Shown here: positions 9,401-19,692 of the stretch, in pieces
How the letters are laid out: each line of letters begins with the position of its first letter
How positions within the stretch are numbered: the stretch's first letter is position 1
Assembly: GCA_014607495.2 (NCBI GenBank)
Contig: CP053170.1
Location: 4,836,001-4,900,000, forward strand
Direction of reading: 5' to 3'
Source: Carposina sasakii
Taxonomy: Eukaryota; Arthropoda; Insecta; Lepidoptera; Carposinidae
DNA: 64,000 nucleotides
Made by a program: the position numbers and the translations under genes
The notes under the pieces: generated by a model
The model's input: only the letters and a program-made list of their open reading frames with translations
Database searches by the model: none
What the model was told of the DNA's origin: nothing

Positions 9401-11126
9401 AAAAACAAAACTAGTAAGTCGACCTGTTCTCGCCCTCTATAATCCAGACTCAATCACCGAAGTACATTGTGATGCCAGCAAAATGGGAATGGGCGCCATA
9501 TTATTACAAAAATCTGACGAAAAATCTCCCTTACGACCAGTCGCTTACTACAGCAGACAAACCACACGTGAGGAAGAATTTTTACACTCGTACGAACTCG
9601 AAACGATGGCTGTTGTTGCAGCCCTGAAAAAGTTTCGAGTGTATTTGATCGGCTTAGAATTTAAGGTTCTTACAGATTGTAGCGCACTACGAAGCACGTT
9701 AGCGAAGAGAGATCTTGTACCTAGAATCGCTCGATGGTGGCTGCAACTTCAGGAGTTTAATTTCACAGTGGAGTATCGACCTGGAGTGAATATGCAGCAT
9801 GCTGACGCACTGAGTCGGAATCCTGTGGAGGATGGTAATGAAATGAGTCTGGAGATCTTAAACATTAGAACAGAGGATTGGCTACATACTGTTCAAATGA
9901 CGGACCCAAGGATCAAACATATTAAGGACATTCTGGAGACTAAAGATATACAACTTAAGGAATATTCAAATAACTACGTACTGAAAAACAATCGCCTTTA
10001 CAGACGTGTGGGAAAAAACTTAAAATGGGTCGTACCTAATGGCGCCAGGTGGCGTATTTGCCAAATATGCCATGACGAATCGGGTCACTTCGCATTTGAT
10101 AAAACCATGGATAAGTTAAGCAGTGACTACTGGTTTCCGAAAATGCGACGCTTCGTGAAAAAATATGTCAAGGCGTGTCTTAACTGTGCGTATCACAAAA
10201 AACTACCTGGCAAGGAAACGGGCTATTTACACCCAATCCCAAAGACAAGTGAAGTATTCCACACAATCCACATCGACCATCTGGGACCTTTTGTGAGGAG
10301 CAAGAAGGGAAATACCTATATTTTAGGTATTATTGATGGGTTCAGCAAATTTATTTTTGTAAAAGCAGTACGCAATACCAAATCAAGAACATCTATAAAG
10401 GTTCTTGAAGATATATTCGCTACCTTTGGTAGTCCGAAGATAATTATTTCTGACCAAGGGAGTAGTTTTACATCAGCGGAGTTTAAAAAGTACGTAGATA
10501 CGATTGGCTCGAAACATATTCTTAACGCTGTCGCTACACCTCGGGCAAATGGCCAAATAGAACGGTATAATAGGACAATTCTAAGTTCTCTAGCAGCAAT
10601 GAATTTTAACAACAACGATGCTGATTGGGATTTAAATCTCCCCAAATTACAGTGGAGTCTTAATAATACGATTAATCGAAGCATCGGAAAAGCTCCTGCT
10701 GAAGTAATGTTTGGGCACCGCACTACTAATTCATCGGAAGGAATAATTAGGAATACTCTTGATAATACAGAGACTGAAAATAGTGTTGAGGAAATTAGGC
10801 ATGAAGCACATAACACAATTAAGGAGCAACAAAAGAAAATGAAAAGATCATTTGATAGCCGTCGAGCACCAACCAGGTTCTTTAAAGAAGGCGAACTCGT
10901 GATGATACCAAACTATAACACAGATAAAGGAAAAAGCCAAAAACTACAACCAAAATTCCGAGGACCCCTGAAAGTCTCGGCAGTTTTAGACCATGATCGA
11001 TATGAGGTATCGTCTATTGAGGGACACTCAACCAGGAAATACAAAAACATTTTCCCAGCGGACCATTTAAAGCCGTGGATCACATTTGATATCACCCCCA
11101 CAAACAGTGGTGATTCGGATAATTGA
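6456..11126 (+). CDS. Gag-Pol polyprotein of Ty3/Gypsy element
   Basis: This 1556-residue polyprotein builds the particle and copies and inserts the element. The N-terminus (about 1-120) is rich in Arg and Ser (SRSRSRGR), unusual for Gag. A Gag core follows, then two CCHC zinc knuckles (354-367 CFNCAEIGHTAHNC, 374-387 CRKCARLGHEEDQC). The protease site is at D435 in DFGS. Reverse transcriptase carries YLDD at 857-860. RNase H has D1006 (HCDASKMGMGA). The integrase has a zinc site (H1206, H1211, C1241, C1244) and D1274, D1333, E1369, giving the D,D35E spacing. A GPY/F-like module (RGPLKV) is near the C-terminus. There is no chromodomain and no frameshift between gag and pol. The ATG at 6456 is the first in frame after the leader. 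The frame is intact, so the copy may be active. Confidence 0.95.
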   Translation: MGRSESSDGNNTPPLDHGWTSKEINKSKGVSSHTSRRKRGVTPQTRDSSRDSATSRSPSTERYHKRQRTTRVKSVVERRRSHSKTRTSLRHRHFSADTSSVRSRSRSRGRVQGRPLGNNGNEGLREHPRLDSGKSAEEYSSAAFFKKFIDLIDNKCNNNSFMGAQNVIPLFDPNSKTQSAIDWLRKVNETAAIYHWQERQIIYHALPKLSGLARRWFEGLSSVDLSWNEWQDKIINTFPDDRNYGDKLHEMLERKSRRDETLEEYFYDKMTLINVCGISDKKAVDCVVHGIFDNNVRLNAQGSNFQTPTELLRYLRNICQKSSSMVRRTTFPSNQNKYPAETGRKTNNTKPIKCFNCAEIGHTAHNCPRPIKKCRKCARLGHEEDQCRRPPSVSGHKDQVATQKVLKISTANDDGNGKYFKTALINGHEHSAYVDFGSQCSLIKVSALHDKGLDINTTYLPILKGFAAGSVNPVGRVNINLKIDSVNADIEAYVVEDRYLSTDILIGQTLTELPSVVVHKTNASLFLYTDDSTLAKIDIFNRNDITVDGTQLLAVYSDASGPIFVPECVCLREGGEYLIIQGLYQLKEGHGHIIVMSLSKNGVHFEKGNLLSRACKISPSQFSISDIVVESVNKIELQSNAIVKPDIKSDITLDMLNIGKNVEAKDKDRLVGLLNKYRDCFALTPEELGSTSISEMHIKLTDDSPVSYKPYRLPFAEKRIVREKIDELMANKIIQESTSPYASPIVLVKKKNNEYRLCVDYRALNKKTVKDKYPMPVIDDQLDRLSGKRFFTSLDLASGYHQIPVAKDSQHLTAFITPDGHYEYTRMPFGLVNAPAVFQQMINKALGPERFELAVPYLDDLLSAAATSEESLEKLESILILLRNANLTLNLKKCYFLESSVDYLGYEISENGLRPGTRKTQAVVDFPAPTNVHQVRQFVGLASFFRRFVQNFASIAKALTKLTKADANWVWGVEQQKAFEEIKTKLVSRPVLALYNPDSITEVHCDASKMGMGAILLQKSDEKSPLRPVAYYSRQTTREEEFLHSYELETMAVVAALKKFRVYLIGLEFKVLTDCSALRSTLAKRDLVPRIARWWLQLQEFNFTVEYRPGVNMQHADALSRNPVEDGNEMSLEILNIRTEDWLHTVQMTDPRIKHIKDILETKDIQLKEYSNNYVLKNNRLYRRVGKNLKWVVPNGARWRICQICHDESGHFAFDKTMDKLSSDYWFPKMRRFVKKYVKACLNCAYHKKLPGKETGYLHPIPKTSEVFHTIHIDHLGPFVRSKKGNTYILGIIDGFSKFIFVKAVRNTKSRTSIKVLEDIFATFGSPKIIISDQGSSFTSAEFKKYVDTIGSKHILNAVATPRANGQIERYNRTILSSLAAMNFNNNDADWDLNLPKLQWSLNNTINRSIGKAPAEVMFGHRTTNSSEGIIRNTLDNTETENSVEEIRHEAHNTIKEQQKKMKRSFDSRRAPTRFFKEGELVMIPNYNTDKGKSQKLQPKFRGPLKVSAVLDHDRYEVSSIEGHSTRKYKNIFPADHLKPWITFDITPTNSGDSDN

Positions 11127-11640
11127 CGAAAATAAATAACATAAAATATATAAATAAATAAATAATATAATTCACATGGATAACAATAAAAATAATTCAA
11201 AAGTTGATTTGATTTTAGTTGATGAATAATAAGTTTAATAAGTACCATTTAAGTTCATTTTATGATTATATTAATAATAAAAAAAAAATGTATATTGAGT
11301 TCATTTATAGGATTGTTTATAAAAGGATGGATAAATTGATTGTCCGCCCATATGTTTATGAGACTACAGCTATATTTGTATATGTTCATTGAAATAATGA
11401 TAATTTATATAGTACTTGATTATGAAAGTAAAGTCTAGTATTATAAAACAAAATAGTTTAAATAGTTCCTACCCTATCCGATCCTCAAGCTCATCTAGGT
11501 AAGCAAGACCGACAGACCGAGGTGGTAGTATCGGTAAACATAGTCCATAGATGATGCAGGGAGACGGAAGGAAACCGAGGCACCTGAGTAAGAATAAGTT
11601 AAGATGCAACTTCACAACAATAAAGCAAGTGAGACCGAAA
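11127..11640 (+). other. Start of 3' non-coding region of the Ty3/Gypsy element
   Basis: A+T-rich sequence after the gag-pol stop. From about 11505 the words AGACCGA and GGTGGT announce the tandem array. No env-like frame is present. Confidence 0.7.
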
Positions 11641-12672
11641 CCCGAGGGTGGTGAGCGGTGTTAACGTATATTAAAGTTTGGATATGTCCGACACACGAGG
11701 GTGGTGAGCGGAATCCAAGATGTAACCTTATAACAATAAGGCAGACCGAGACCCGAGGGTGGTGAGCGGTGTTAACGTATATTAAAGTTTGGATATGTCC
11801 GACACACGAGGGTGGTGAGCGGAATCCAAGATGTAACCTTATAACAATAAGGCAGACCGAGACCCGAGGGTGGTGAGCGGTGTTAACGTATATTAAAGTT
11901 TGGATATGTCCGACACACGAGGGTGGTGAGCGGAATCCAAGATGTAACCTTATAACAATAAGGCAGACCGAGACCCGAGGGTGGTGAGCGGTGTTAACGT
12001 ATATTAAAGTTTGGATATGTCCGACACACGAGGGTGGTGAGCGGAATCCAAGATGTAACCTTATAACAATAAGGCAGACCGAGACCCGAGGGTGGTGAGC
12101 GGTATGAACATAAGTTAAAAGTTTGGATACGTCCGACACACAAGGGTGGTGAACGGAATCCAAGATGTAGAACAACTTTGTAACAATAGAGCAGACCGAG
12201 ACCCGAGTGTGGTGAGCGGTATGAACATTAGTTAAAAGTTTGGATACGTCCGACACACAAGGGTGGTGAACGGAATCCAAGATGTAGAACAACTTTGTAA
12301 CAATAGAGCAGACCGAGACCCGAGTGTGGTGAGCGGTATGAACATAAGTTAAAAGTTTGGATACGTCCGACACACAAGGGTGGTGAACGGAATCCAAGAT
12401 GTAGAACAACTTTGTAACAATAGAGCAGACCGAGACCCGAGTGTGGTGAGCGGTATGAACATTAGTTAAAAGTTTGGATACGTCCGACACACAAGGGTGG
12501 TGAACGGAATCCAAGATGTAGAACAACCTTATAACAATAGAGCAGACCGAGACCCGAGTGTGGTGAGCGGTATGAATGAACATTTAATAATACATTTGAC
12601 ACTCGAGGGTGGTGAACGGAAAACGAGCCGTAGTACATCTTAAGGCAGACCGAAATCCAAGGACGGTGAACG
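11641..12672 (+). repeat. Tandem array of 111-bp and 117-bp units
   Basis: The word CCCGAGGGTGGTGAGCGG (or CCCGAGTGTGG) recurs at 11641, 11752, 11863, 11974, 12085, 12202, 12319, 12436 and 12553: four 111-bp units, then four 117-bp units, then a decayed tail. Each unit holds two related sub-motifs (CCCGAGGGTGGTGAGCGG and ACACGAGGGTGGTGAGCGG). The 117-bp units alternate AACATAAGTT and AACATTAGTT, giving a 234-bp dimer. Both unit lengths are multiples of three, so a minus-strand frame of 323 codons stays open (12583 to 11612). I treat that frame as a by-product. Confidence 0.95.
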
Positions 12673-12930
12673 GATGTTGCATGACCAAATTTATGAAAAG
12701 ATAGAAGAAGTACACTAATGAAGGAAAATTATTGCAGATAATCTTATGATTAGGACAGAATTTCTAATTTCTAAGTTACGATAAAATTGTTACTTATGTT
12801 ATTTTCTGTTACACTATATTGTATACTTAGTGAAAATGATATTTCAGCGTATGGGGACATACGATATACTAGGTTAAGAATGGCCGAAGCTATTTAGGAA
12901 TGAGGTCATTCCATCTCCAGGATGGCCGAT
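12673..12930 (+). other. Sequence before the 3' LTR; no clear polypurine tract
   Basis: This A+T-rich stretch ends GGATGGCCGAT directly before the 3' LTR. A purine run suited to plus-strand priming is not obvious. The nearest candidate is AGGAATGAGG at about 12896-12905. Confidence 0.5.
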
Positions 12931-13248
12931 TATTAGCAACTTCATTTTATGATTGGAGATTTCGATAACTACATAAAATATATTGCCAACATTTTGGGCA
13001 TTTTGGATGAGTCCAGGCCAAAAAGTGAAAACATTTGTAAAAAAGTATTGTACTCTATGTAAAAAAAAGTCTATGTGGTTGTTGGACACGGATCTAGGAA
13101 GCGGTAGCGTGAGATTTGTACAATTCAAGTTATAATTAATAAGTAATAAATTACAATTGAACCGGTAAGTGCCGAATCAGTGTTTTATTCAATTATCATA
13201 CAGTAAACCGTCGTTCCTACATTGTCCTGTGAGATAGGAGTGTTTACA
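12931..13248 (+). repeat. 3' LTR (318 bp)
   Basis: Identical by eye to the 5' LTR at 5180-5497 and followed by the CTAC duplication. Identity indicates that little time has passed since insertion. Confidence 0.93.
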
Positions 13249-13349
13249 CTACGTACACCTCACTATTCACTAGATGTTCGGCTAAACTTAAATGGAGCAA
13301 AATGTTGCCTACAGCAGACTTATCAGGTAAGGAAGATAATAACCGCAAG

Positions 13350-13595
13350 TTGAATGCTATTCCTGTGTCGATGCGGGGCTTCACTAGAATAAATCAGCTG
13401 CATCTCCTACTGTGCATGTCGTAAGAGTCGACAAAAAACTCGGGGGTTCACTTCGGTAAAAGCAATTTGTCAAGGAACTCGGTGTTCTCTCAGGCGATGA
13501 GCTAGCAACATGCTGGTGGTCTTTTACATCTGTCCCGCTATGCTAAATGTGGCTGTAGGATATTCTTAGCGATCTTGCAGTTCTGGCTACCTCGT
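13350..13595 (+). repeat. Dispersed repeat, CATCAGCTGCATCTCC family
   Basis: The block starts near GATGCGGGGCTTCACTAG, passes CAGCTGCATCTCC, TCTCAGGCGATGAGC and TGGCTGTAGGAT, and ends near TTGCAGTTCTGGC. The same order of words occurs in whole or part at 22150-22215, 24665-24800, 34572-34690, 36880-36945, 57228-57300 and 58455-58650. It has no coding frame. The class is unknown to me; a SINE or a LINE 3' part is possible. Confidence 0.6.
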
Positions 13596-13699
13596 TTTGA
13601 AAATAAAGTAGGTAGTGTGTGAATGTATTTATGTATAGAAGAGAATGTATGGAAAAAAATTTAATACAATAAAGAACTACCTATAATATAAAAAAAGAA

Positions 13700-13775
13700 A
13701 AAAAAATCACCCGAGTGAGACTTGAACTCACGACCTCTCGCATACCGTACTTTGCTCTAACTATCTATAAATCTA
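13700..13775 (-). repeat. tRNA-like sequence (degenerate)
   Basis: Read on the minus strand, GAGGTCGTGAGTTCAAGTC then TCACTCGGGTGATTTTTTTT gives a T-arm-like stem with a B-box-like loop, followed by a T-run. The 5' half is degenerate. It resembles the tRNA-like repeats at 19608-19690 and 27225-27341. I do not call it a functional tRNA. Confidence 0.45.
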
Positions 13776-14734
13776 TCTTTGTAATAATAATATAAATTGC
13801 CCCATTGAAACTGGTAAAATTGACTTATCAAGTAATTGGGTCACTTTAATCTTGACATAGTCTTAATTAACTTGAACTAATGGAGATCTCAATTCTAACT
13901 TCACTATCTTATTTCAATTTCATTGTTTGCAATCCTATAAGCTATTTTTATAAAAGAAAAATCTTATTGCATTTTATAAGTTTCACAAACGATTATTGTG
14001 ATTTTTCCAAAAGTCTGACACAAAATAACACGAATATTAAAACGACGAGCCAAGTGCAGCTTGCTTGTGCAATTTATTAATAAAACTTTATTTCGTTTCG
14101 AAAATTTAATGCTTTAAAATGTTGCCTTTTTATTGGATCGTACCGTTTTTAAATTGGATCTTTCTGAAGTGAAAAATATGAATTTTATACATGCGTAAAT
14201 ACATACACAAGTGTGACTCCGAAATGGGGTAGTCAGAACTGTAGGACCATGCAAGGTACTTAAAGCCAATAATTACTTGAAAGTTCCTCCCAGATGCCTG
14301 AAGTTTAATATTAAATACCTCCCTTTAAGTTAGTACATTTATGACGATATTGACTGTGTAACAAGAAGTTCTACGTCATAGATTTAGTAGAGGGTTAAGG
14401 AGAAGTTGCTTTTACGTACTTAATCCAAAACTAAGGCGATATGCCAATTAATTACTCGTAGATATGATATGTCTCATAAAATATACATAAAAAAGTCTGC
14501 AAGTGAATAACGATTATACTATATTAGAGTTGTACTACTGGTGATTATCAGTGATATAATCAGTCAACTAGAGGTAAAGCCAAGTACTTAAATATAAAAA
14601 AACTTTAAAAACATTACTTAACCGACACAAACCAACCATACCTACACATATTAGATATTCTAGCAAAGGGCGTGCATCCTCAGTGTAACAAAATGTCGTG
14701 AGTTTTGAGTTACCTATAATAAACTATGACCGAA
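13776..14734. other. A+T-rich stretch without recognised gene
   Basis: A 66-codon frame at 13880-14080 is low-complexity and matches no family I know. No repeat structure was seen. Confidence 0.4.
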
Positions 14735-14865
14735 GACCGAATTTGTACATCTCAACTATTCTCAAAATTGGTCAGAAGTGGCACCATGTGGCTCTATCGG
14801 CCCTTGGTGATCTGCCTACCCCGTAAGAGATAAAGGCATTATATGTATGTATGTATGTATAATAA
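14735..14865 (+). repeat. SINE-like repeat with TATG tail, 5'-truncated
   Basis: TTTGTACATCTCAACTATTC, TCAAAATTGGTCAGAAGTGG, CTATCGGCCCTTGGTGATC and CTACCCCGTAAGAGATAAAG match the 3' part of 43562-43780 and end in a TATGTATGTATGTATG tail. Confidence 0.7.
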
Positions 14866-15426
14866 ACTAAGATATACTATAACTATGATATCAATCAATG
14901 TGTATGAATAAAAGAAAGATAAAAAGTTTAAAAACATAGGATGGAGTCGTGGTTAACCGCTAGTAAAGAATTGAGACAGAAATACAACGCGTTTTCTAAG
15001 CTTTCCAATCAAATTCTTCTGAGTATTATACCAAGTGATAATAATAGCCATACATATAAGGTAAACACGCATAAAACATATTTAGATAAATCAAAAGAGC
15101 TTCACAAACGTAAATGTACTTCATACGAAATAAACAATATGAGTACATATTATCTTATCTATCTAAATATTCTCATATTTATATCGCAGCCTACATACCC
15201 ATACCAACCACAGACCACATATCCGTATTTCTGTGCAGATGCAAAATAAATAAACTAAGTTGGTCTATTTGTTCTGCGGCGAGCGGGAAGAAAACTTTAA
15301 TTACGCTCGTTCGTAAGCTCCGTATACACTAGGGGATAAAATGTCTCATAACGAAACGCGTAACATGCTATGAGAGATTTTCTGACCACTCCAACCAAAA
15401 GGTACTCGTACATATACTATGCTTTA
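14866..15426. other. Stretch without recognised gene
   Basis: A 102-codon frame at 14941-15249 begins with ATG, but it is Lys/Asn/Tyr-rich and resembles no family I know. I leave it as a probable chance frame. Part near 15340-15390 shares GAGATTTTCTGAC with the inverted-repeat element at 33.3-34.1 kb. Confidence 0.35.
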
Positions 15427-15648
15427 AGCCTCGAGCACACCGGATGCGTATGCGTGCACGTAAGCGTAGACGTACCTACACGTACCTCTGAGATGTATGG
15501 AACTGTCACCGCTTGACGTCTATGCTTACGTCTACGCATACGCATCCGGTCTGCTTGTGCCTATACAGTTCCATACGTTACAACTCAGAGGTACGTGTAC
15601 GTCTACGCTTACGTGGACGCATACGCATCCGGTGTGCTCGAGGCTTTA
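15424..15648. mobile_element. Harbinger-like palindromic MITE, TTA target
   Basis: The element 15427-15645 begins AGCCTCGAGCACACCGGATG and ends with its inverse, flanked by TTA on both sides (15424-15426, 15646-15648). A 3-bp TTA duplication is the mark of PIF/Harbinger. The arm occurs three times: once at the left, once inverted in the middle (ACGTCTACGCATACGCATCC) and once inverted at the right. A nested pair of TATGGAACTGT and ACAGTTCCATA words adds a second stem. No transposase. A second copy lies at 27439-27680. Confidence 0.85.
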
Positions 15649-16269
15649 TTGTACTCAATAAAATTTTCACAAATAATGTTGAAAAACGATGACTTTGGAC
15701 TTGTCAAAAAGTCCCTAATTCACGTGATGCCCAACCAGCAAGCAACTGTCCCGCTACATTTAATATGAAGATTTACTTTATTTACAAGATACCTATAGTT
15801 ACATTATAAGTACACCATCGACATCGGTCCTAACAGCCCTTATTACGGGATTTTTTATGATTTTATCTTCAGTGGATGGTACCTATCCCACAACTTGTCC
15901 CCTAGTGTATCCGAGGCCTAACTCTTGCCGCGTCTTGTCGAGCGTATCGCACCGTGCAGTGGGTTCACGGTCTGCTGAGGTAAGATATGTCCGTGTCATA
16001 TGTCTTTGAAGTTTAACCATTTAATGCCACACTGAGCTGACGAATCGCAACGTTTGTTAAGATTATGAGCAAAGAAAGTTACGACTAAGTTTTGGAATTA
16101 CAGTTAATAGGATATTAATACATAATATTTATTTATAACTGCATTATATTGTGATTGCGAAATTTCACGATATGTTAAATTAATGCCGGTTTCAAAATAG
16201 TGTATTTCATTAAATGTATTTCATTATAAACAATACATGATCGAACGAATACTCTTCACTTTATTTACA
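15649..16269. other. Stretch without recognised feature
   Basis: No coding pattern or repeat recognised. A short hairpin-like ACCGTGCAGTGGGTTCACGGT lies at about 15950-15970. Confidence 0.35.
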
Positions 16270-16375
16270 CAATCAATCTTCTTGAAATTTTGCATACTTA
16301 GGTATAGTTGGAAATACGGAGTAGGACATAGCCTAGGTACTTTCTGTAGTCCACGCGGACGAAGTAGCGGGCAAC
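16270..16375 (+). repeat. Lep1-like Helitron fragment
   Basis: The sequence includes TGTAGTCCACGCGGACGAAG and AGCGGGCAAC, the typical 3' part of Lep1-like elements, preceded by an A+T-rich body. Ends are unclear. Confidence 0.5.
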
Positions 16376-16380
16376 TGTTA

Positions 16381-16415
16381 ATTTCAGTATTTTCCTGGCT
16401 GTCACTAATACCCTG
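16381..16415 (+). repeat. Right end of MITE type II
   Basis: TTCAGTATTTTCCTGGCTG followed by TCACTAATACCCTG and TA matches the terminus of 30994-31470. Confidence 0.55.
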
Positions 16416-16419
16416 TATA

Positions 16420-17137
16420 ACCGAGGAGACTCTATCGTTGATGAACGATACGGTAACCTTTACCATTCTTACGTTACTTTTCTTAGTTCTAGTGTGTCCC
16501 TAAAATACGACCACACTATTCGAGATGCTAGTTAGTCCACGTTTTATGAAACTTATTAAAATTAATATCTCTTGCGGTCTTACCTGAATGTAGCAAGTGT
16601 AATTAATTGAGGATCTACTTGACAACGTAATAAAGAGGTTCTGATACGATTTTTATTAAACGTCGCTCGGAGATTAAGCTTAATCTGGGTATTGTTTTAT
16701 TTTAAGTTGGCTGTAATTAGAGTTTTTCTCATAAACTTACAAGAATTTTTATATGTAGAAACTTATATTTTTTGTAAATATATACCTATCATAAAAATCA
16801 TTGTAGTTATTAAAGTTACCTTGAGAGTTAACATGAAATATGTTTTTCCTGATAAAAAGTAGGTTATGCAATCCAGACTATCCATACATCTTCTTCATAG
16901 ATAAGTTACAATAAGATAATTTAAGTGACGTCATTAATGTTGGGCTGAATGAAAATAATAAAAATATATTGAAACTGCTGTTGCGCGCGGCTCTGTGGAT
17001 GTCGCTTATAGCGCCGGAAGGGGTAAGAAAAATAGATAGTAGCCGATTCTCAGACCTACTGAATATGCATATAAAATTTCATAAAAATCGGTTAAGTCGT
17101 TTCGGAGTAGTATGGTAACTAACAACAAGGATTTTAT
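16420..17137. other. Stretch without recognised feature
   Basis: A+T-rich. No gene or repeat recognised except words near 17060-17110 that also flank other small repeats. Confidence 0.35.
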
Positions 17138-17138
17138 A

Positions 17139-17215
17139 CAGGATGTTTGTGACAGCCAGGCAAATATTGATATGGTGATTTCAGACCATGATTCTGAGAT
17201 GAAACACAGTGAAAA
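17139..17215 (+). repeat. Left end of MITE type II
   Basis: CAGGATGTTTGTGACAGCC followed by AGGCAAATATTG and CAGACCATGATTCTGAG matches the left end of 30994-31470. The rest is missing. Confidence 0.6.
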
Positions 17216-17675
17216 TTGATGATTGAAGATGTTTTTTTGCAATTAGCTACCCAGGCAAACATTTGACTGCCATCGTGCCTGATGTTAAGCAAGATGCGGC
17301 CTACCAATAAATAAATATATCACTCACTGGTATTATGTGAGGTACTGGTCTATACCCGATGCAATTAACTAGAAAAGCTTATAAAGAGACTTGGCATGGT
17401 TTACAGCGGTGAAGCTAAATATTAAATTACTGTTCTTACAAGCAGTGCCACAGTGTAGTTAACTGGTACAGTTACTACATTTTATACCGCGATAATTTAA
17501 TTGTAAAGTTAGTATACATTTAATTGTAAAGTACATACATAGTAAAAGACTTCAATTAAATATTTTAAGGCAATTTTCACGCATTGTTACTGAAAATTAA
17601 AAAGTAACAATAAACAATAATTTGGCCTATTCATGAAAAAAAAAATATTTGGAAAAATCCATGTTATGGTATATA

Positions 17676-17757
17676 GTCATCATCATCATCATCATCATCA
17701 GCCTATTACAGTCCACTGCTGGACGTAGGGACGGGGGTATTTGTCCATAGTCACCAC
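17676..17757 (-). repeat. RTE-derived 3' end with long GAT tail
   Basis: Eight CAT/TCA steps precede CAGCCTATTACAGTCCACTG, the RTE 3' coding end in reverse, then GGGGTATTTGTCCATAGTC from the RTE 5' part. The order matches the short derivatives at 380-640 and 1826-2070, but with a larger internal loss. Confidence 0.65.
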
Positions 17758-18237
17758 ATACATGGTACAAAAACTGAATTAATTTTGTAAAACATATACA
17801 CTTAGCAAAGAAATTATAATTTTTATTGCTTATGTGCTGCAGACATACAAATAAGGGCCAAATTTCCAATGGTCAGATAGCCTATCTAAAGGACAAAGTT
17901 GATCAAGATATAGACAGCATCAAATTGATTCTTCAGGCTACGTAACTTTGGAAAAATGTGCCAGAAAACTACTAAACCGAATTACTGAATTATTTATTAG
18001 TTTACTCTGTGTCCAAATTTACAAGGCTATGATGATTAAGCATGTCAACAAACACTCGCAATGAGTGTTGACGGAATTAGAGACTACGTTCTATTTATTT
18101 TAGGTTTAATTCCCACTGATTTTCTAATGATACTGCTTTGACACCTAATATTGTTGAGCTCCTATTACAGATACTCGTAGTACCTTAATACGGATAGATT
18201 TATAAAAAACTAAATCCAACGGAAATCTAATTTGTCG
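17758..18237. other. Stretch without recognised feature
   Basis: No repeat, RNA gene or coding pattern recognised. Confidence 0.35.
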
Positions 18238-18409
18238 TCCTACTAAATTATAAATAGTAAAAGTTTGTGTGAGTGTGTGTATGTTTGTTAGAATACAAAC
18301 AGATTTCAATGAAACTCGGCAGTTATACTAAAGCTTATTTAGTACGAGTATCTATACATCTTAAATAGCGCATAAACTATTCACGAGGACAGTCACGAGC
18401 AACCGCTAG
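18238..18409 (+). mobile_element. Decayed Lep1-like Helitron
   Basis: Starts TCCTACTAAATTATAAATAG and ends CACGAGCAACCGCTAG, the expected TC start and CTAG end, with GTTTGTGTGAGTGTGTG in between. It is more diverged than the copy at 1280-1513, and the flanking bases are not the usual A and T. Confidence 0.6.
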
Positions 18410-19607
18410 CTGTGAAATAAATGACAGCAAGAACAAAGCAAATTTAAGCTGCTATTGACGGACAGACCTGTGTGAAAGATGGGAGCGTAATCGCGCTATT
18501 GTTAAACGTTTTTACCAAAAAAATAAACCACAACCAAAAACGTTATGTTATGCACATTTCAATAGCAAAACCAAAACTAAGCATAACCAAAAACATACTG
18601 TTAAAAGATTGGTTTAAAGGTAAAAACGTTGCCATTTAGCTCAATTAGCTATCCGTTGCGCCTAGCGTATGTACTCGTAGTAGCTACATAATATTATAAT
18701 AAAGTAGGTAGCTACTATAAACATGACGTTTTAATAGCTCTATTTATATTATACGCCCAATACAAAGTAACAAATCTAATAAATTGGGATCATCAAGTCT
18801 ACCATTAAATTATATGAACAAGCACGGGTGAATGATCTTATATAATTGTAACATAATATGCACGTTTTATAATATGTTACAATGTAATAGTTTTGTAACA
18901 AAAAAGTATTATGAAGCGCAATGATTAATTAGATTTGGTTCTTATTTATAAACTACGGTGCTATTAATAAACCGCTTATAAAACACGACTTTTGACGGCA
19001 AAATGTTGGGAATACTTAACTTATACTTGCCTTTAACGGTGTAAGTATAGCTTATATATTGTTTATTTTTTATAAATAAGGTCTCTAATATGTTATGCGT
19101 TTTTTTTTCATAAATTAAAAAAAGACGTAAACTTTAGTTTTTTAATGTATTGTGACGTTTTTATGGATATTCGCAGATAACGGCAAAAGGCATTCATTAT
19201 CGAAATGAAACTTTTGAAACTACGTTCCTACTGGCGATTGTTTTATGGATATTGCAGCTCAGTGTCAATGCGACATTATAATAAAATGAATATTTAAACA
19301 TTAGGTACCTATATTAACCATAATATTATACCTATTTCCTTAAGTCTTATTTATTATAGATAAGTAATACTAAATATTTATACCCGAGTAGTTAAATGCT
19401 TTAGAGACAATACAATAAATTTAGCTGTAAAACTGTTTGTCTGTGCGTCGCATACAATAATAAATTCAGAATATGCACTTGGATGTTTTCCAAATTGCCC
19501 AGTTCTATCTAAACTAATATTAATAATCACATGTGTACGGTTAAGAAATTATTCGCTATTATACACTATTTATCTTGACTTCTAGTTTTAAATTGTATCC
19601 ATATGTA
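18410..19607. other. A+T-rich intergenic or intronic stretch
   Basis: No gene, RNA or repeat recognised. Frames are short and broken. Confidence 0.35.
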
Positions 19608-19692
19608 CACGCGGAATGCAGAGGTCATGGGTTCGATTCCCACCAGGGTGAGGAATTTTTTCCATTTCTTTATTAATAATTTTGTATCCATA
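19608..19692 (+). repeat. tRNA-like retroposon, 5'-truncated
   Basis: GAGGTCATGGGTTCGATTCC is a strong B box, and the following GAGGAATTTTTTCCATTTC and TTTATTAATAATTTT equal the fuller copy at 27225-27341 in reverse. The A-box half is absent, so this is a truncated copy and not a tRNA gene. Confidence 0.6.

Larger units (their letters stand above)
5176..13252 (+). mobile_element. Complete Ty3/Gypsy LTR retrotransposon (mdg3/micropia-like)
   Basis: The element runs 5180-13248 (8069 bp) and is flanked by the 4-bp direct repeat CTAC (5176-5179, 13249-13252). It contains two LTRs that look identical over 318 bp, a primer-binding site directly after the 5' LTR, one gag-pol frame and a long 3' non-coding part with a tandem array. 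There is no env-like frame. Identical LTRs mean a recent insertion. The mdg3/micropia assignment is inferred from the integrase and the PRANGQIERYNRT motif, and has not been tested by a tree. Confidence 0.93.

Noticed and set aside
11612..12583. 323-codon minus-strand open frame
   Set aside because: It is produced by the tandem array in the 3' non-coding part of the LTR element. The repeats explain its length and there is no start context or domain.
11612..12672. CRISPR-like array
   Set aside because: Units are directly adjacent long repeats without unique spacers, in an insect retrotransposon.
13700..13775. functional tRNA gene
   Set aside because: The 5' half cannot form D and anticodon arms of normal shape.
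14941..15249. 102-codon frame as a hypothetical gene
   Set aside because: Lys/Asn/Tyr-rich sequence with no recognisable domain and no splice or promoter context.
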